DNA of 64,000 bases from [Phialemoniopsis] sp. UDSM-2020 (lineage: Eukaryota; Ascomycota; Sordariomycetes; Thyridiales; Thyridiaceae). The position numbers and the translations under genes were made by a program. The notes under the pieces are model-generated. The model saw only the letters and a list, made by a program, of their open reading frames with translations, was not told the DNA's origin and did not search any database. Positions 1 to 11,629 of this stretch are shown piece by piece (positions within the stretch are counted from its first letter, which is position 1; every line of letters begins with the position of its first letter). The stretch is taken from NCBI GenBank assembly GCA_018873225.1, contig JAEILZ010000002.1:4216001-4280000 (forward strand), in the 5' to 3' direction.

Positions 1-1
1 G

Positions 2-3000
2 GCCAGTGGCGAGGAAGACGACGAAGTTGTTACATCACGACAGCACCGAAGGCTCAAGCAGAAGAGCCGCCGGAGCCCAACACCTGCAAGCAAGGCCGCT
101 ACTCCTCAGCGCGAGGACTCGCCGGGCATGTTCGTGTCGCCGACCAAATCACCCTCTCCACAGCGCGCTGCCGCCACTGGCAACGCCTCTGACAGTGATG
201 CCGACCTACCGCCCGCCACTACCAAGAACCATCGCTTCATGGCTCTCGTAGCCAAGAAGCGCGAGGAGCAGCAGGCCAAGGAGGCAGAAGAGGAGCGCAA
301 GCGCGAAGCTCGCCTCGCCCGGCAAGCCGCCGAAGACGAGCAACTCATGGACGACGGCGAGAGCTCCGACATCACCGATGATGAGGGTGGCCGCAAGCTG
401 ACCCAGGAAGCCTCCAGCAGCCGGCCCTCGGCGCGCAAGGCGAGCAAGAGGGCGCTCGAAGAGATGAACCGCGAAACGCAGCGCATGAGCCGTAACTTGC
501 AGCTCGCGCACGAGGCCAAGACGCGCAAGAAGATCACCAAGGCATCACTCTTTGAGCGGTTCAATTTCAAGCCTGCAGGGTACACTGCCCCGGCACCAGC
601 GCCGGAGGAGAAGCAGCTTACCAGCTCGAGCCGGCCTGGTTCTCCTGCCTCTGATGTGGAGATGAAGGACGTTGACACGCCGCCTAGCTCGCCCCCTGTA
701 GTGGGCAAGGAGCCTGTGGCCGTTGGTGGTGCCAAGGAAGCTGGTGTGCTCCATGCGGCGGTTGAAACCACCACAGCGCCCCGCAACAACGACGAGAAGG
801 ACGACGAGGCTTTGCCTACACTCGAGGCTGTTCTGGATCAAGTCACTTCTTCACCACCGCTCGACAAGGGCAAAGGCAAAGCAATCGCTACCGACGTTAC
901 AGAGCACCAGCAGCAGGAAAAGCTTGCGGCCCCTAAACGCCAATTTCGCGTCAAACTGCCGCCTACGCAACTGCAGGCCAACCTTGTCACAATTGGCTCA
1001 GATGACGACGAGCTCGTCATCACCAAACCCAAAAAGAGCAAGATTGACGCCATATTTGACCGCGTCCCCGCCAAGCGAGAGACTGAGTCTCGATCAATGA
1101 TGGCACTCCGCTACCTGGCACAGGTCGGTGGCTCGCCGGGCAAGAAAGCCGGCAACAGCAACCGCCGAGGTGCCGCAAAGGACAAGAACACCATGTCTGC
1201 TGCTGAGCTCCAAGCTGCTCTGCAACAACGAGCGCGACAGCAGGCCAAGCTTGAGCGCGACCGCCGGCTGGAGATGCTCAAAGCCAAGGGCATTCACGTG
1301 CAGACGACCGAGGAGCGCGAGCAGGAGATGAATGACATTGAGGACCTCGTTGCTCGGGCTCGAAGGGAGGCCGAGGAGATCATGCAGCGTGAGAGGGAAG
1401 CTGCAAAGGCCGAGAAGCGTGCCAATGGCGACGATGACACTGCTGCTGACCCGCTTGCATGGGATGACAGCGATGCCAGTGGCGATGACGATTATCGCGA
1501 GGAGCCATCTGAGATTGAGCTTTCGGGCTCCGAGGATGAGGAAGAAGGAGAAGAGACGAACAAGCAAAAAGATGGCTTGATCGACGACGCAGCTGAGTCG
1601 GCGGAAGAATCCGAAGACGAGGAGCCTGAGGTCTCTGAAAAAGAGTCCAATGCTGCCGACTCCGACGAAGAGATGGTGGACCTGCCGAAGCGCAAGGCCC
1701 GACGCAGCAAAATCGCAGCCATCCTGTCGGATGACGACGACGAAGACATTCAGCCGGCGGAAGCCAAGACACCCAAACCGAAGACCACTTTCTTCAAGTC
1801 ACCGTCGGCAAATCAGACTACGGAATCGCCTCAAGTGCCTACCTCTGTGCTGCGCTCAGCTACCAAGACATTCATCCCCGGCTTGCCTGTTACGAACGGA
1901 GGCCCTGCTGGTCTGGGCCTGACCCAGATCTTTGCTGGCACGATGGACGAGAGCCAAGCCAGTGTCATGGACTCACCTTCTCAACCGATGCCTACTTTTG
2001 AGCCTCGGCCCACCTTTGATAGCTTCCCCAACTCCAACTTCTCACAAACCGCACACGACGGCGCAGACATGATTCTCAACAGTCAGCCTCAGGGAGAAAC
2101 CCAGGGTGAGGAGTCGCAGGGCGTGCAGATTCACTTCACACAATCACAAATGCACGGCTTTGACAGCCTCATGAGGGACCAGCCCGCCACGCAGACGTCA
2201 GAGTTCCTCGAGCTGACCCAGGACGGCGGCTTCCAGAACTATTCGCCCCTGAAGCAGCGCTTCGTCGAGCCGCCTCCTTCTACGGTCGAGACCGTCGCCG
2301 TGGACCCTAGCCAGCAGCCCGATCCTTCTCAGCACCAGAGCTCGCCTCTCATGCACAAAAAGGGCAAGCTTCGCCGCAAGATCCCAATGGCGGTTGTTCC
2401 CGAGTCGGACGAGGAGATGGACCCCGAACCTGTCCAGCCTGACGAGGATGAGTTTGGCTTCGGCACCACGACCGCCTTCAGCGTCATGAAGGAGGCGGCT
2501 GTCGCTGCTGAGGAAAAGAAGCAGCGCAAGATACTTGAGGCCTACAACAAGAAGAAGAGCAAGGCCAAGGATATGGTCGAGGACCAGGCCGAGGAGTCCG
2601 AGGACGAGTACGCAGGCCTTGGTGGCGCCGATGGCGAGGACAGTGACGACGAGTCTACGGCCTCGGTCAAGGACATGATTGACGACGAGACCAAGGCCAA
2701 GCGTGGTGACGATGCCAAGCTCGCGGGCTTCTATGCGTAAGTAAATATGCCGTGCATAAATTCGGGTAGAACACAGGCTGACCAGAAACATAGCGATCGT
2801 GAACGTGCAAACGACGAGAAGCAAGTCGAGAAGCTGTTCCGGGATATCACCTCAGGCATGCTGCGTCGCAAGCGTGCTGCCGGCGCCGACTTTGACCTAT
2901 CGGATGATGACGATGGCGGCGAGGCGCGCCGACGCATGAAGCGACGCCAGTTTCAAAAGATGCAGCGCGCCCTCTTTGCTGATGAGCGCGTCTCTAAGGT

Positions 3001-3826
3001 CGCCGAGAATCCGCGCAACTCGGCCTTCCTGCGCACCATCGAGGACCGCGGCAGCGACGACGAGGACATGGACTTCCTCTTTGAGCAGCAGCAGTCGGCG
3101 GTGGACAGCCAGAAAAGCAACGGCAGCGACGCCGACTCGCAGCAGCAGCAGCAGGTCGCCATCCCCGACAGCCAGCCCTCGGCCACCACGACCGCGCCGC
3201 GCCGCACCAAGGGCAGGGACAAGAAACCCGCTACCCTGGGCGAGATCCGCGAGTCGCTGTCGAACCTGCTCGAGGATCCGCACGGGTCCGTGGTCCCAGC
3301 CACGGACGACGGGCACGACAGCAGCGACGGTGACGACAATGATGAGGACGATGGACAGCCGCGCGCGAGCGACAAGGAGAACAGCAACCCGCGCCGCCGC
3401 CACGGCGCCGTGGTGGACCGCATCAGCCTCAAGCGCGCCGGGTCGTCCAACGCCTCGGCGAGCGGCAGGATGGCCTTTGCGGCGCCGGCCTCGAGCGCGG
3501 GCGGGTTCAAGGTCCCCGCGCTGCTGCGACGCGCGACGACCAACAACTCGCTGGCCAGCACCTCGTCTACTACCACGTCGGGCGGAGGATTTGGTGAGGA
3601 GGGCAAGGCACGCAAGGCCGGTGGTAGTTCGACCGGTGCCAATGGTGGTGGCTCCGGCGGCGCGAACAAGAAGAAGAACAGCGGGTTTAACTACTTTGCC
3701 CGCGAGAACGAGCGACGGGCGGCCATGGCGGAGAAGGAGAAGAGGAGGGAGGCGCGGAAGTGGAAGGGCGCCGAGGGTCGCGGGGCTGTTGTGGGAGGAC
3801 TGTTTGGGGCGGGCAAGTTTGAGTAA
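2..3826 (+). CDS. mrc1: Mrc1/Claspin replication-checkpoint mediator, 5'-partial
   Basis: Mrc1/Claspin travels with the replication fork in the nucleus and passes the Mec1/ATR signal to the Rad53-type kinase. Exons are 2-2736 and 2794-3826; the 57-nt intron has GTAAGT, CTGAC and TAG, and the codon is split 2+1. The frame is open to the left edge, so the N-terminus is missing; about 1,255 aa are visible, close to full fungal Mrc1 length. An S/T-Q cluster lies at about 1917-2240, with repeated SQ and TQ dipeptides as expected for checkpoint-kinase sites. The MRC1-like domain runs from about 2490 across the intron to about 3100. The rest is highly charged and low in complexity, with a polyglutamine run near 3140. 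The ATG at 128 is only an internal methionine. The family call is firm; the true start lies outside the window. Confidence 0.9.
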
Positions 3827-4396
3827 ACGGCAAGCTTGACTTGAGGGAAGGTCTGGTTTATTCTCACGGCGTTGGGTATGGGATTACTTTCTCACCACGG
3901 TCTGCTCACTGTATATGGATTGACGAGACTGGAGGGAGGATCAGGAGTTTCTATTGGCATTGTCTTAATCTGTCCTGTGTGTGACGGAGTATCATGAAGG
4001 GTTGAGAGCGGCTAGTTCATAGGTTTCTTGCACGTAACGAACGAAATCATCATCAGACCATGCCTCGAGAATGACTCTTGAAGTGCTTGTAAAGGCTCAA
4101 TATGAGATCTGAGTGGTCGATACGGACGTGCTGGTTTACGGCGATGCGCGTGCTAGATTATAGCGCATGCTGCACTGAACCAATGCACTAAGGCCCGCTT
4201 CTAACTGCACCGCCGAGCCTCATGTTCGGCGAACTCGCAACATTGTTCATTTCAAATCAGACTGGTGGTTCAACTTTCATCTCAACAATTGTATCTGTAC
4301 TTGATACCTTCTCATAACATCAGCTATGGGACTAATCTTCATGATATCAAAAAAGAGATAAGATGAAATACCGAATGACGTAGCGACATCGAAGCT
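3827..4396. other. Intergenic region, 570 nt
   Basis: This is the 3' flank of mrc1 and the promoter of the next gene, which lies on the same strand. I see no plausible coding exon, tRNA or strong repeat in it. Confidence 0.6.
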
Positions 4397-4813
4397 ATGC
4401 CTCCACCTCCATCCGTGAGTCAAACTTCCCCATCTGAGCAATGATATCCCGTACTCACAGATTGCGGCTAGACGCCTGCACCGTCCAAGTTCCTCTTGTC
4501 GAAACGACAGGGCAGACAATCACAGACTCAGCAAACGCCCACTCAGCAGCCTCAGGCGCAACCCCCGCGGTTCCAAGCCACGCCGCGCTTCTCCGCGCCG
4601 TCATCTTCGGCGACTCACCGTGTAGGCGGGGCAGCGGCACCGCCAGCAGCCTCTCAGCGCCAGCAGCCGCCGCCGTTCTTCAGTGCGGCCACGCCCTCGG
4701 CGACAGCGAAAGCGCGATCGGTAGGCGGGGGTGTTGACGCGATACGCGACGAGGATGACGACGATATCGTCGAGAGCTCCTCGGCGCTGGTGCGGGCCGG
4801 GAGTACCTGGGTC

Positions 4814-4844
<31 letters not shown>

Positions 4845-5788
4845 GCCGGGACGACGTGGCTGGGGATGACAGCGACGAGGATGGTGACCAGAAATTCGCG
4901 ATGCCGGCTAGCACCGCACGAGGGGGATCTCGTGCGCCGCGCTGGACAGAGTCCATAGAAATCGACTCTGGGACCAATACCCAGACGACGGCGACGGCCG
5001 AGGACGCAGAGCCGCGGGCCAAGAGGAGACGTATATCGGTTTCGTCTGCCGAGGACGATGATGGAGGCGACTTGCCCACGCCAAAAGCCGAGATCGAGTC
5101 ATCAGACGACGATCGCATGGCCATAGACGAGGTTCCCGACGATGCGCCATCATCACCACTGCGCCGCGACGGCGGTGACGCAGCCCACGCCCACCAAGGC
5201 CATGGGCAGGAGGATGTAGACACACAGTCCTCGGCATCAGACAGCGCAGGCGACGAAAGGGATAGCCCGTCTCGTCCCGTCCGGTCGCTGACGGCGGGCT
5301 TTCACCAGCCCCCGCGTTTCAAGGCCCCGGACCTCATGGAAACAGCGGAGGGTGTTCGCCAGACACACGAGCTACCGGAGGCCTTTTCGCCCCAGCGCAG
5401 GCGCGGCGGCGTGCGCTACGTGCCCGGCGGGCTGGCGGCGCAGATGCGCGACTGGCTCATGCAAATCAAGGGCACCGCCGAGGGAGAGGATGATGCATGC
5501 GACGGGTTCGGCACGCGCCTTGTCGTCGACGAGGTCCAGGGGGGCGGCGCGCCGGGGATGGTGCTGGTTCGGGGACGGGCGGTCTCATCGCACGAAGAGG
5601 GCGAGCGATTGGATCAAGATTCAGTGTTGGTGATGCTTGCCGGGGAGGGGAGGGTGACAGATGTCAACATGCGCAATATAGTCGGCGAGGGTGCCGTAGT
5701 GGGCATCGCGCAGCCTGTATGGGAGGTCGATCTTGAAGAACATCGCGGGAAGCGCTGGACTGTGGCTTGCGACTGGGCTGTCTTGTGA
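4397..5788 (+). CDS. Acidic, disordered nuclear-type protein of unknown function
   Basis: Not recognised. The model has a tiny first exon at 4397-4414 (MPPPPS), a 57-nt intron (GTGAGT to CTAG) and a second exon at 4472-5788, giving 444 aa. The acceptor at 4471 is the one that keeps the frame. Residues up to about 300 are rich in Q, P, D, E and S, with a run of ten aspartates coded by a GAT repeat. Two short PPRF-type motifs occur, one near the start (PPRFQATPRF) and one at about 5310 (PPRFKAPD). The last 130 residues are compact, with alternating hydrophobic stretches that suggest a small beta-rich, perhaps OB-like fold (inference). It follows mrc1 on the same strand, so a role in chromosome biology is possible but unproven. 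Confidence 0.7.
4814..4843 (+). repeat. (GAT)10 microsatellite coding poly-Asp
   Basis: Ten perfect GAT units lie in frame in the acidic protein and code ten aspartates. Such pure repeats are prone to length change between strains. Confidence 0.95.
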
Positions 5789-5979
5789 TATAAGCCAGTA
5801 GTGATTTGAAGGCAAGGGGTTCTTTGGGAGACAGAGTTGGCTACTTTAGGCTTTGGGCAACGGGCCTTGGCTATCACAAATACGGCATTGACACGACGAA
5901 TGAATAGAACTTGCGACTTTTGGTCTACCTGCTTTCTTGTTTGTGATTCTAGTACTATCATGCTTTGTCATCAGACCTT

Positions 5980-7923
5980 CTATTGCACATCATCTCGAGC
6001 ATAAACCCTTCTTCCACCGACCCACGTCTCCCGCACCCTCATGCTCCTCAGGTCCTCGATGCCGTAGTCCGCCAGCGGCCGGTCGAGCACAACCCAGTCC
6101 GCGAAAGCACTCTCCTGGATAACACCCGCCTTGCCTTCTATGAACCCGCCATATGCTACACCACCAGTGAACCCGTGCAGCGCCTCATCCAGCGTAAGTG
6201 CCTCGTCCATGAGAAAGCCCTCCTTCGCATCCCCGCCGGGACCAAGCCCGGTCCTTGGACTGCGCCGCGCCACCGCCGCATACATGCCCTGGAACGGGTC
6301 GGGCGGCTCGACGGGGAAGTCGCTACCCAGGACTGGCTTTAGCGGCAACAAGCTGCGCAGGCGGTACGCCTCGGTGGTCAGACGCTCGTGGCCCAGACGC
6401 AGCTCGGCGTAGGCCATGTCCGAGGTGGCGTGCGTGGGCTGGACCGACGGCAGGACGCCGAGGGCGTGGGCGCGCGCGCGGTCGGCGGGGCTTAGGATCT
6501 GGGCGTGCTCGAGGCGGAAGCGGCGCTGCTGGCTGCACTCGCCGGGCTCGCGGGCCGGGTGGCAGTCGACGAGGGCGGCTTCGAGGGCGTCGAGGGCGAG
6601 GCGCGCGGCGAGGTCGCCGATGGCGTGGATGCAGACCTGCCAACCCGCGGCGGACCACGAGGTGGCGAGGTCGGTCAGGGTCGCGGCGTCGACGAGGAGG
6701 GAGCCCTTGGTGTCGGGGCGGTCGGTGTAGGGGTCTAGCATGGCGCTGCCCCAGCTGCCGAGGGCGCCGTCTGGGGGTAATTGTCAGCGGTGGAGAGGGA
6801 GGGAAAGAGGGTCTAATTTGGTGGAGGCTTACCTCCGAAGAGCTTGATGCTCCTGATGGAGAGGAAGTCATCTTGATGACGAACGGCAGCGGCTTCGGCG
6901 GGGCAAAACGTGTTGCGCTCCTCGCACTCGAGCATGGCATGGACGCGCAGAGTCCAGTCCGACCGGTTCTGCGACATGTCGCGGAAGAGTGCCAGGTTCT
7001 CCGGGGTCGATCCGGCATCGTGCATGCCGACAAGGCCTACCTTGTGCAGCTCAGCCGTGGCGGAGCGGATGAAGCGTCTCTTCTTTTCGGCGTCTGGCTT
7101 CGGCCACTGGGCGGTGACCACGTCCATTGCATTGTCGCAGAAAACGCCCATGCCGGGATGACGCACAATCTCGCCGCCTGGCACATCGGGGACGTCAGGA
7201 CCAAGAAGGTCGAGAACGGCCTGGGATACCCAGACGCAGTGCACGTCGACACGGTCGAGCATGATATGAAGCCCCTTGAGTCGCTCGTCTTGCTCTAGCC
7301 AATCCTGCAGATTCAAGTCATGTCAGTTCTACCCGAATCTCACGAGGCCTCGCATGTTTCATTGGGGCAGAACATACCGCAGTAGGCATCCCTCCGAGGA
7401 CCATCTGGTCCCATCCAACACCCCTGATCCATTCTCCCGGCGCACCAACGCCGGGGTGCGCGTCAAGATACTCGACCACCCGCTTCCGCACCTCGTCCGC
7501 GGACTCGCATCCAAACAGATCCACCGAGTGAAGGAACTCTCCATACTGAAGAAGATGACCGTGACCGTCCCATAGACCCGGTATCACATAGCCGGGCAAT
7601 GTCTCATGGGTAAAGCCTGTACTGCCGGCCGGCGGCTGCTCAAGCACGGCCGCAAACACGCCGTCCGACGAGACGGTGAAACACTGCGCGGTGGGCTGAG
7701 AGTCGGAGAGCGTGGCGACGCCCTCGTAGCAGTATGTCCTGTCGTCTATCTGCGTCTTCCACGAGGTAGAGAGCCAGACGGCGATGATGGCAACGCAAGC
7801 TGCAGTGGCGGCTGCGATCCATGACGGGGACAGTGCCGAATTGCGGGCCGTCGCCGGGGTGGTGGATTCCTTGGACGACGACCCTTGCGGCGGTGTGGCC
7901 TGATTCTCTGGCGCCATTATCAA
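5980..7923 (-). CDS. Membrane-anchored amidohydrolase (amidohydrolase_3, YtcJ-like)
   Basis: This is a metal-dependent hydrolase of the amidohydrolase superfamily, with an unknown C-N bond as substrate. Exons in coding order are 7923-7378, 7304-6833 and 6770-5980, with introns of 73 and 62 nt (GTATGT/CAG and GTAAGC/CAG). The protein has 602 aa, normal for the family plus an anchor. One hydrophobic segment lies at about residues 35-52, so the enzyme probably faces the lumen or outside. The metal-binding HxH is H121/H123 in a GLWDGHGHL motif. Further expected sites are the lysine in IKLFGDGALGS, the histidines in CIHAIGD and RLEHAQ, and the aspartate in LGSDFP. All catalytic motifs are present, so it looks active. 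The start could also be Met3. It shares a 666-nt promoter with a divergent amidase, which suggests joint nitrogen use. Confidence 0.88.
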
Positions 7924-8589
7924 GACGGCACAGAAATGGAGGTTATCTTGAGATCATGCCCGGAGCCAGAGTGCTGGACTTGCCAAAGAGGTCTCTGTCG
8001 CCTGTCAATGGCTCGATTTCCGGTAGATCAAACGCGACGCGGCGTCGATTTGAGGGTGGATACGCACCGCGAGAAATTACGACGATGTCCAGACCAAACA
8101 GTGCATCGCATGCACAGCGCTTGATGAGAAGACGCAATCAATAGGTATGATGCACCTGGGAGAGATTGGCAACGACTGTTCCACCGCCGATCTCGACTTG
8201 CGGCAGTTGGCGTCACCGTTCCCGATAAGGACCATTTGCGAAGCCCTTATCAACCAGACCGATCTCGGCCCAGCGTGTAACATCACCCATCACATCGCCT
8301 GCACCGTGTGGTGTTGATCATCTTTCCATGCTTAAGATAAAAGTCATTGTTAAGACTGAAAATGGAAGGGATGGTATTTTGAGTGACCAATGGAGGACCA
8401 AACAGGCTTGGAAGTATGGTTTCGGTGATGCCTGCTCAGATCACGGCATCTCGACGGTCAAAGTCATCACAGGCAACAGTCAATCGCAGGATGTCCATAA
8501 AAGTTCAGAAAACTAGATTGGCGAATGGATATCCCATTTTCTTTATAATTGTGTGTGTTATACAATTATAAAAGTCAATCACCGGCGAC
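7924..8589. promoter_or_regulatory. Divergent promoter of amidohydrolase and amidase, with GATA motifs
   Basis: This is the 666-nt gap between two head-to-head hydrolase genes. HGATAR motifs fitting AreA/NIT2-type activators lie at 8223-8229 (+), 8246-8252 (- strand TGATAAG) and 8335-8340 (AGATAA). A TATA-like AT-rich stretch sits within 50 nt of the amidase ATG. Binding is inferred; only the motifs are seen. Confidence 0.45.
8542..8572. repeat. Perfect 11-nt inverted repeat just before the amidase ATG
   Basis: The arms 8542-8552 and 8562-8572 are exact reverse complements with a 9-nt loop. They end 17 nt before the amidase start codon. The sequence is AT-rich and overlaps the TATA-like region, so it could be a leader hairpin or simply a palindromic core-promoter sequence. 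Confidence 0.8.
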
Positions 8590-10729
8590 ATGATTGATGC
8601 CACATTTGACGTGCTCACCGCCAGCGCGGTCGACTTACAGCAGCTTTTGTCAGCAAAACGCATCTCAAGCGTCGAGATACTTCAAAAATACTACGCTCAG
8701 ATAGACCAACACGAGGCAAAACTCAATGCCTTCATTGATTTGGCGCCTCGTCCCGCCGTGCTGTCCATTGCCGCTGCCTTGGACGCCGAACGGCTTCAAG
8801 GTGGAGGGAGAGGCCCGCTACACGGCATCCCCATTGTGGTCAAGGCAAGAGAGATTGCCTCTTCCCTCGCATCGACGAGAAACTAAGCCGTCGTGAACAG
8901 GACTGCTTCATTACGCCGGCGGACCTGGGAGTGGGCACCACCGCGGGATCTTGGGCTCTGGCTGGTGCCAAGGCCAAGAACAAGCCGCCTATTGTCCAAC
9001 GCCTCATTGACCAGGGGCTCATTATCCTGGGCAAGACTAATATGACGGTGAGATACTTGCAGGCTTGACATAATACGAAGTCTCACAAATCTGACATGGT
9101 GAAGGAGTTCTGTGGCATGAAGATGACCATGATGTCGCCCGGCTGGTCAGCCTACGGAGGTCAAACTTTGTCTCCCTACGTTGGGAAGATCGAAGAGAGC
9201 GAGACGATCCTAGGGCACTCAGTAGGTAGACAGGGTTATTATATCTACTAGATGTCATACAGCTTGTCGCTTACAGATCGCAGTCACCCGGCGGTTCATC
9301 AACAGGCTCCGCCGTAGCCATCGCCGCCGGCTTCAGCCCCCTCGCGCTCGGCACCGAGACCATCGGGTCCATCATCACTCCCGCCTCGAGAGCAGCGTTG
9401 TATGCTCTCAAACCTACAGTTGGGATGCAGGAAACTAGAGGAATGTACAGGATGACAGACTTCTTCGATTGTCCCGGCCCCATGGCCAAAACCCCCGCAG
9501 ACCTGGCTTTGCTGACGTCCATCTTGCTTGGGCGGGCCTTCCCCCTGGCGCCACCGGAACAACGTACATGGGAAGGCTTATCCGTAGGGTATCTGGATCC
9601 ACGGGTCTGGAAATTGGACGCCGAGATGTGCCGGCAGCATGAAGGCACGGCTGAGCAAATGGTAGACGCATGCAAAGGCTTTTATGAGTACGGGAGTGAT
9701 GCAAGCTAATTTCTTTGCAAAGGTTGATGATTATGAAGCCGTCATCGCAAAATTGGAGGAAGCAGGCTGCAGGGTGAAAGCAGTCGAGTTGCCAAATCCA
9801 TCGACACTGACTGTTGATGGGGAACAGGCCATCATGCCCATTGCTTGTGAGCCCAAAGTGTTCCCACCCCGACTTCAACCAAGCAACTTATTTTTCTCCA
9901 GTCTGGGACTTTAAGCACATCGGCATTACTCAGTTCCTAGATGCTTTTGATGACCCACCAGTCAAGTCCCTCGCAGACATCATCGAGTTCAACGAGAAAC
10001 ATAAGGACAAGGCTCTCCCCTACCGTAGGCTGTCTTTGCCTCCGAAACCCCAACACAGGCTGACGAAACATCATTGTGTAGCACATACCGAGCAGAATGA
10101 CCTCATCAAGGCCCTTAATAACAATGACAAGAAAGAGCGCATCGCCATCCTCAAGACTGGCCTGCGCTCACTGGCCAGCAAGACCCTAGACGCCGTCCTC
10201 GACGATCAACAGGTCGACGTCATCATCGCGCCCGCGGACTCTGCTCTTCCGATATACACCGCCGCATCAGGTAGGCAAACATCCTTGACTTATACGAACC
10301 TTTCCTTTGCCAAAACACCCTATGATAGCCCCTAGGTGGCCGGAACGAATCTCCAGTTTTTGATCACCAATGAGATACCCAGCACAGGGATTATCACAAG
10401 GGTTCACCTACTGAAGAAGGCAATAGTCAAAATTGAAGTTCGTTCCGGCCATTTAGGGGATAGTATCTACCGTGTTGCGAGGCACACCACGCTGAACCAC
10501 ATTCGCGGAGGCAGGCTACCCCGGCGCCACCGCGCCCCTCGGCCAGCTGCGCTACAACGGCCGGCCCTTCGGCCTGTGCCTATTGGCGCGGCACAACGAC
10601 GAGCAGACCCTCCTCCGCTTCATGTCCGCCTACCACGACACCATCATGTCTGGCCGTCGTGCAGTGCCCGACCTCTCCGGGTATAACAAGGCAGGCAGGC
10701 AGGGAAGGTGGCGCTCGCTTCATGCATGA
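8590..10729 (+). CDS. Amidase-signature family amidase, eight exons
   Basis: Hydrolyses an amide to acid plus ammonia by a Ser-cisSer-Lys mechanism. It looks broken in raw frames but splices cleanly: 8590-8844, 8901-9047, 9105-9221, 9284-9661, 9723-9846, 9902-10024, 10082-10270 and 10515-10729, 515 aa. All phases agree. The catalytic residues fit at the usual spacing: K85 in GIPIVVK, S178 in SPGGSSTGS and S202 in GTETIGSI. The first intron (8845-8900) starts with GC (AAG|GCAAGA) and follows directly after the K85 codon. The last intron is 244 nt, against 55-62 nt for the others. No signal peptide is seen, so it is probably cytosolic. It is divergent to an amidohydrolase and behind GATA motifs, which fits nitrogen scavenging. 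The family is certain, the substrate unknown. Confidence 0.87.
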
Positions 10730-11629
10730 CAAAGGGACAGGAAAAACCGCCTCACTGCCGGCTTGGCCCTGCAAGCCCGTTCTCTCAGATCTGTTTAACG
10801 GGCTGTCTGTCTGTCCATGTGGGTGACAAGAGGGAGGGCATGTCAAAGGTGCAGTCGTACCGAACCGAGGCAGGAAAGTCTAGAATCCGGGGTCGGGGCT
10901 ACCTGCCTGATTGGGTGCTTGTTGCGTGCGCCGGGATATGAGCTTTGTCGCGTGGCGAGCGCCCAGGAGTGCACCGGCTCCGCGGCCCGCGTGTCGGGAC
11001 AAGTGCTCCAGGGATCCGGGGACATGTTGACTATCGCGGATAGCATCAGCAATGACCAAGCATTCTAAGGGGACGTCGATATAGTAGTAGATCAGGGTTA
11101 TGGTATGTTGAGATCACGACTAGCTGGTTGTCCTTCACAAGGTCTAACTCAGAAGGGACATTTTCTCAAGCCTGGCAACTGCACATTGAATGAGCAGTGA
11201 ACGCGAGGCACCCGTTCACGCAATATTGCAGTCATAATGGTACTAGACCTCTGAAAGGTTCCATCATATTTGTTTGTAGATTGTTTTATTGTCGTTTGAA
11301 AGCGAACTGGAGTCGGTCAACGACCGCAGAGAGCCTTCTTTCCCCGTCAGCTCGTTTGGAAACACCGACTGGAAAGGCAAAGTCCGCCGCCCAATACCTC
11401 CCTTTTCCCTGTCTTGTAATGCGTGAAATAGTCCCAACAGAGAAAACAATAAATGTTGTTACAGATCCGCTTGCATGCGCCTTGCTGTAAAAAGAAATAT
11501 GTCCAAGAGAAGAGTACTGTCAATGGCCTCTAGGGATGTTTGACATCCTAAAACCTGAACCTTCGTAAAATTCGTGTAAATCCCGTCCTTTGAGAATCTC
11601 GCATCTCTCGTACTTTCGTCTCTGACGCT
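10730..11629. other. Intergenic region between convergent genes, 900 nt
   Basis: This is the shared 3' flank of the amidase (+) and the Zn2Cys6 gene (-). Short open frames are present but show no domain-like sequence. I see nothing else. Confidence 0.55.

Noticed and set aside
8590..10729. Amidase as a pseudogene
   Set aside because: Raw frames show many stops, but eight exons with seven introns restore all catalytic residues in one phase-consistent reading.
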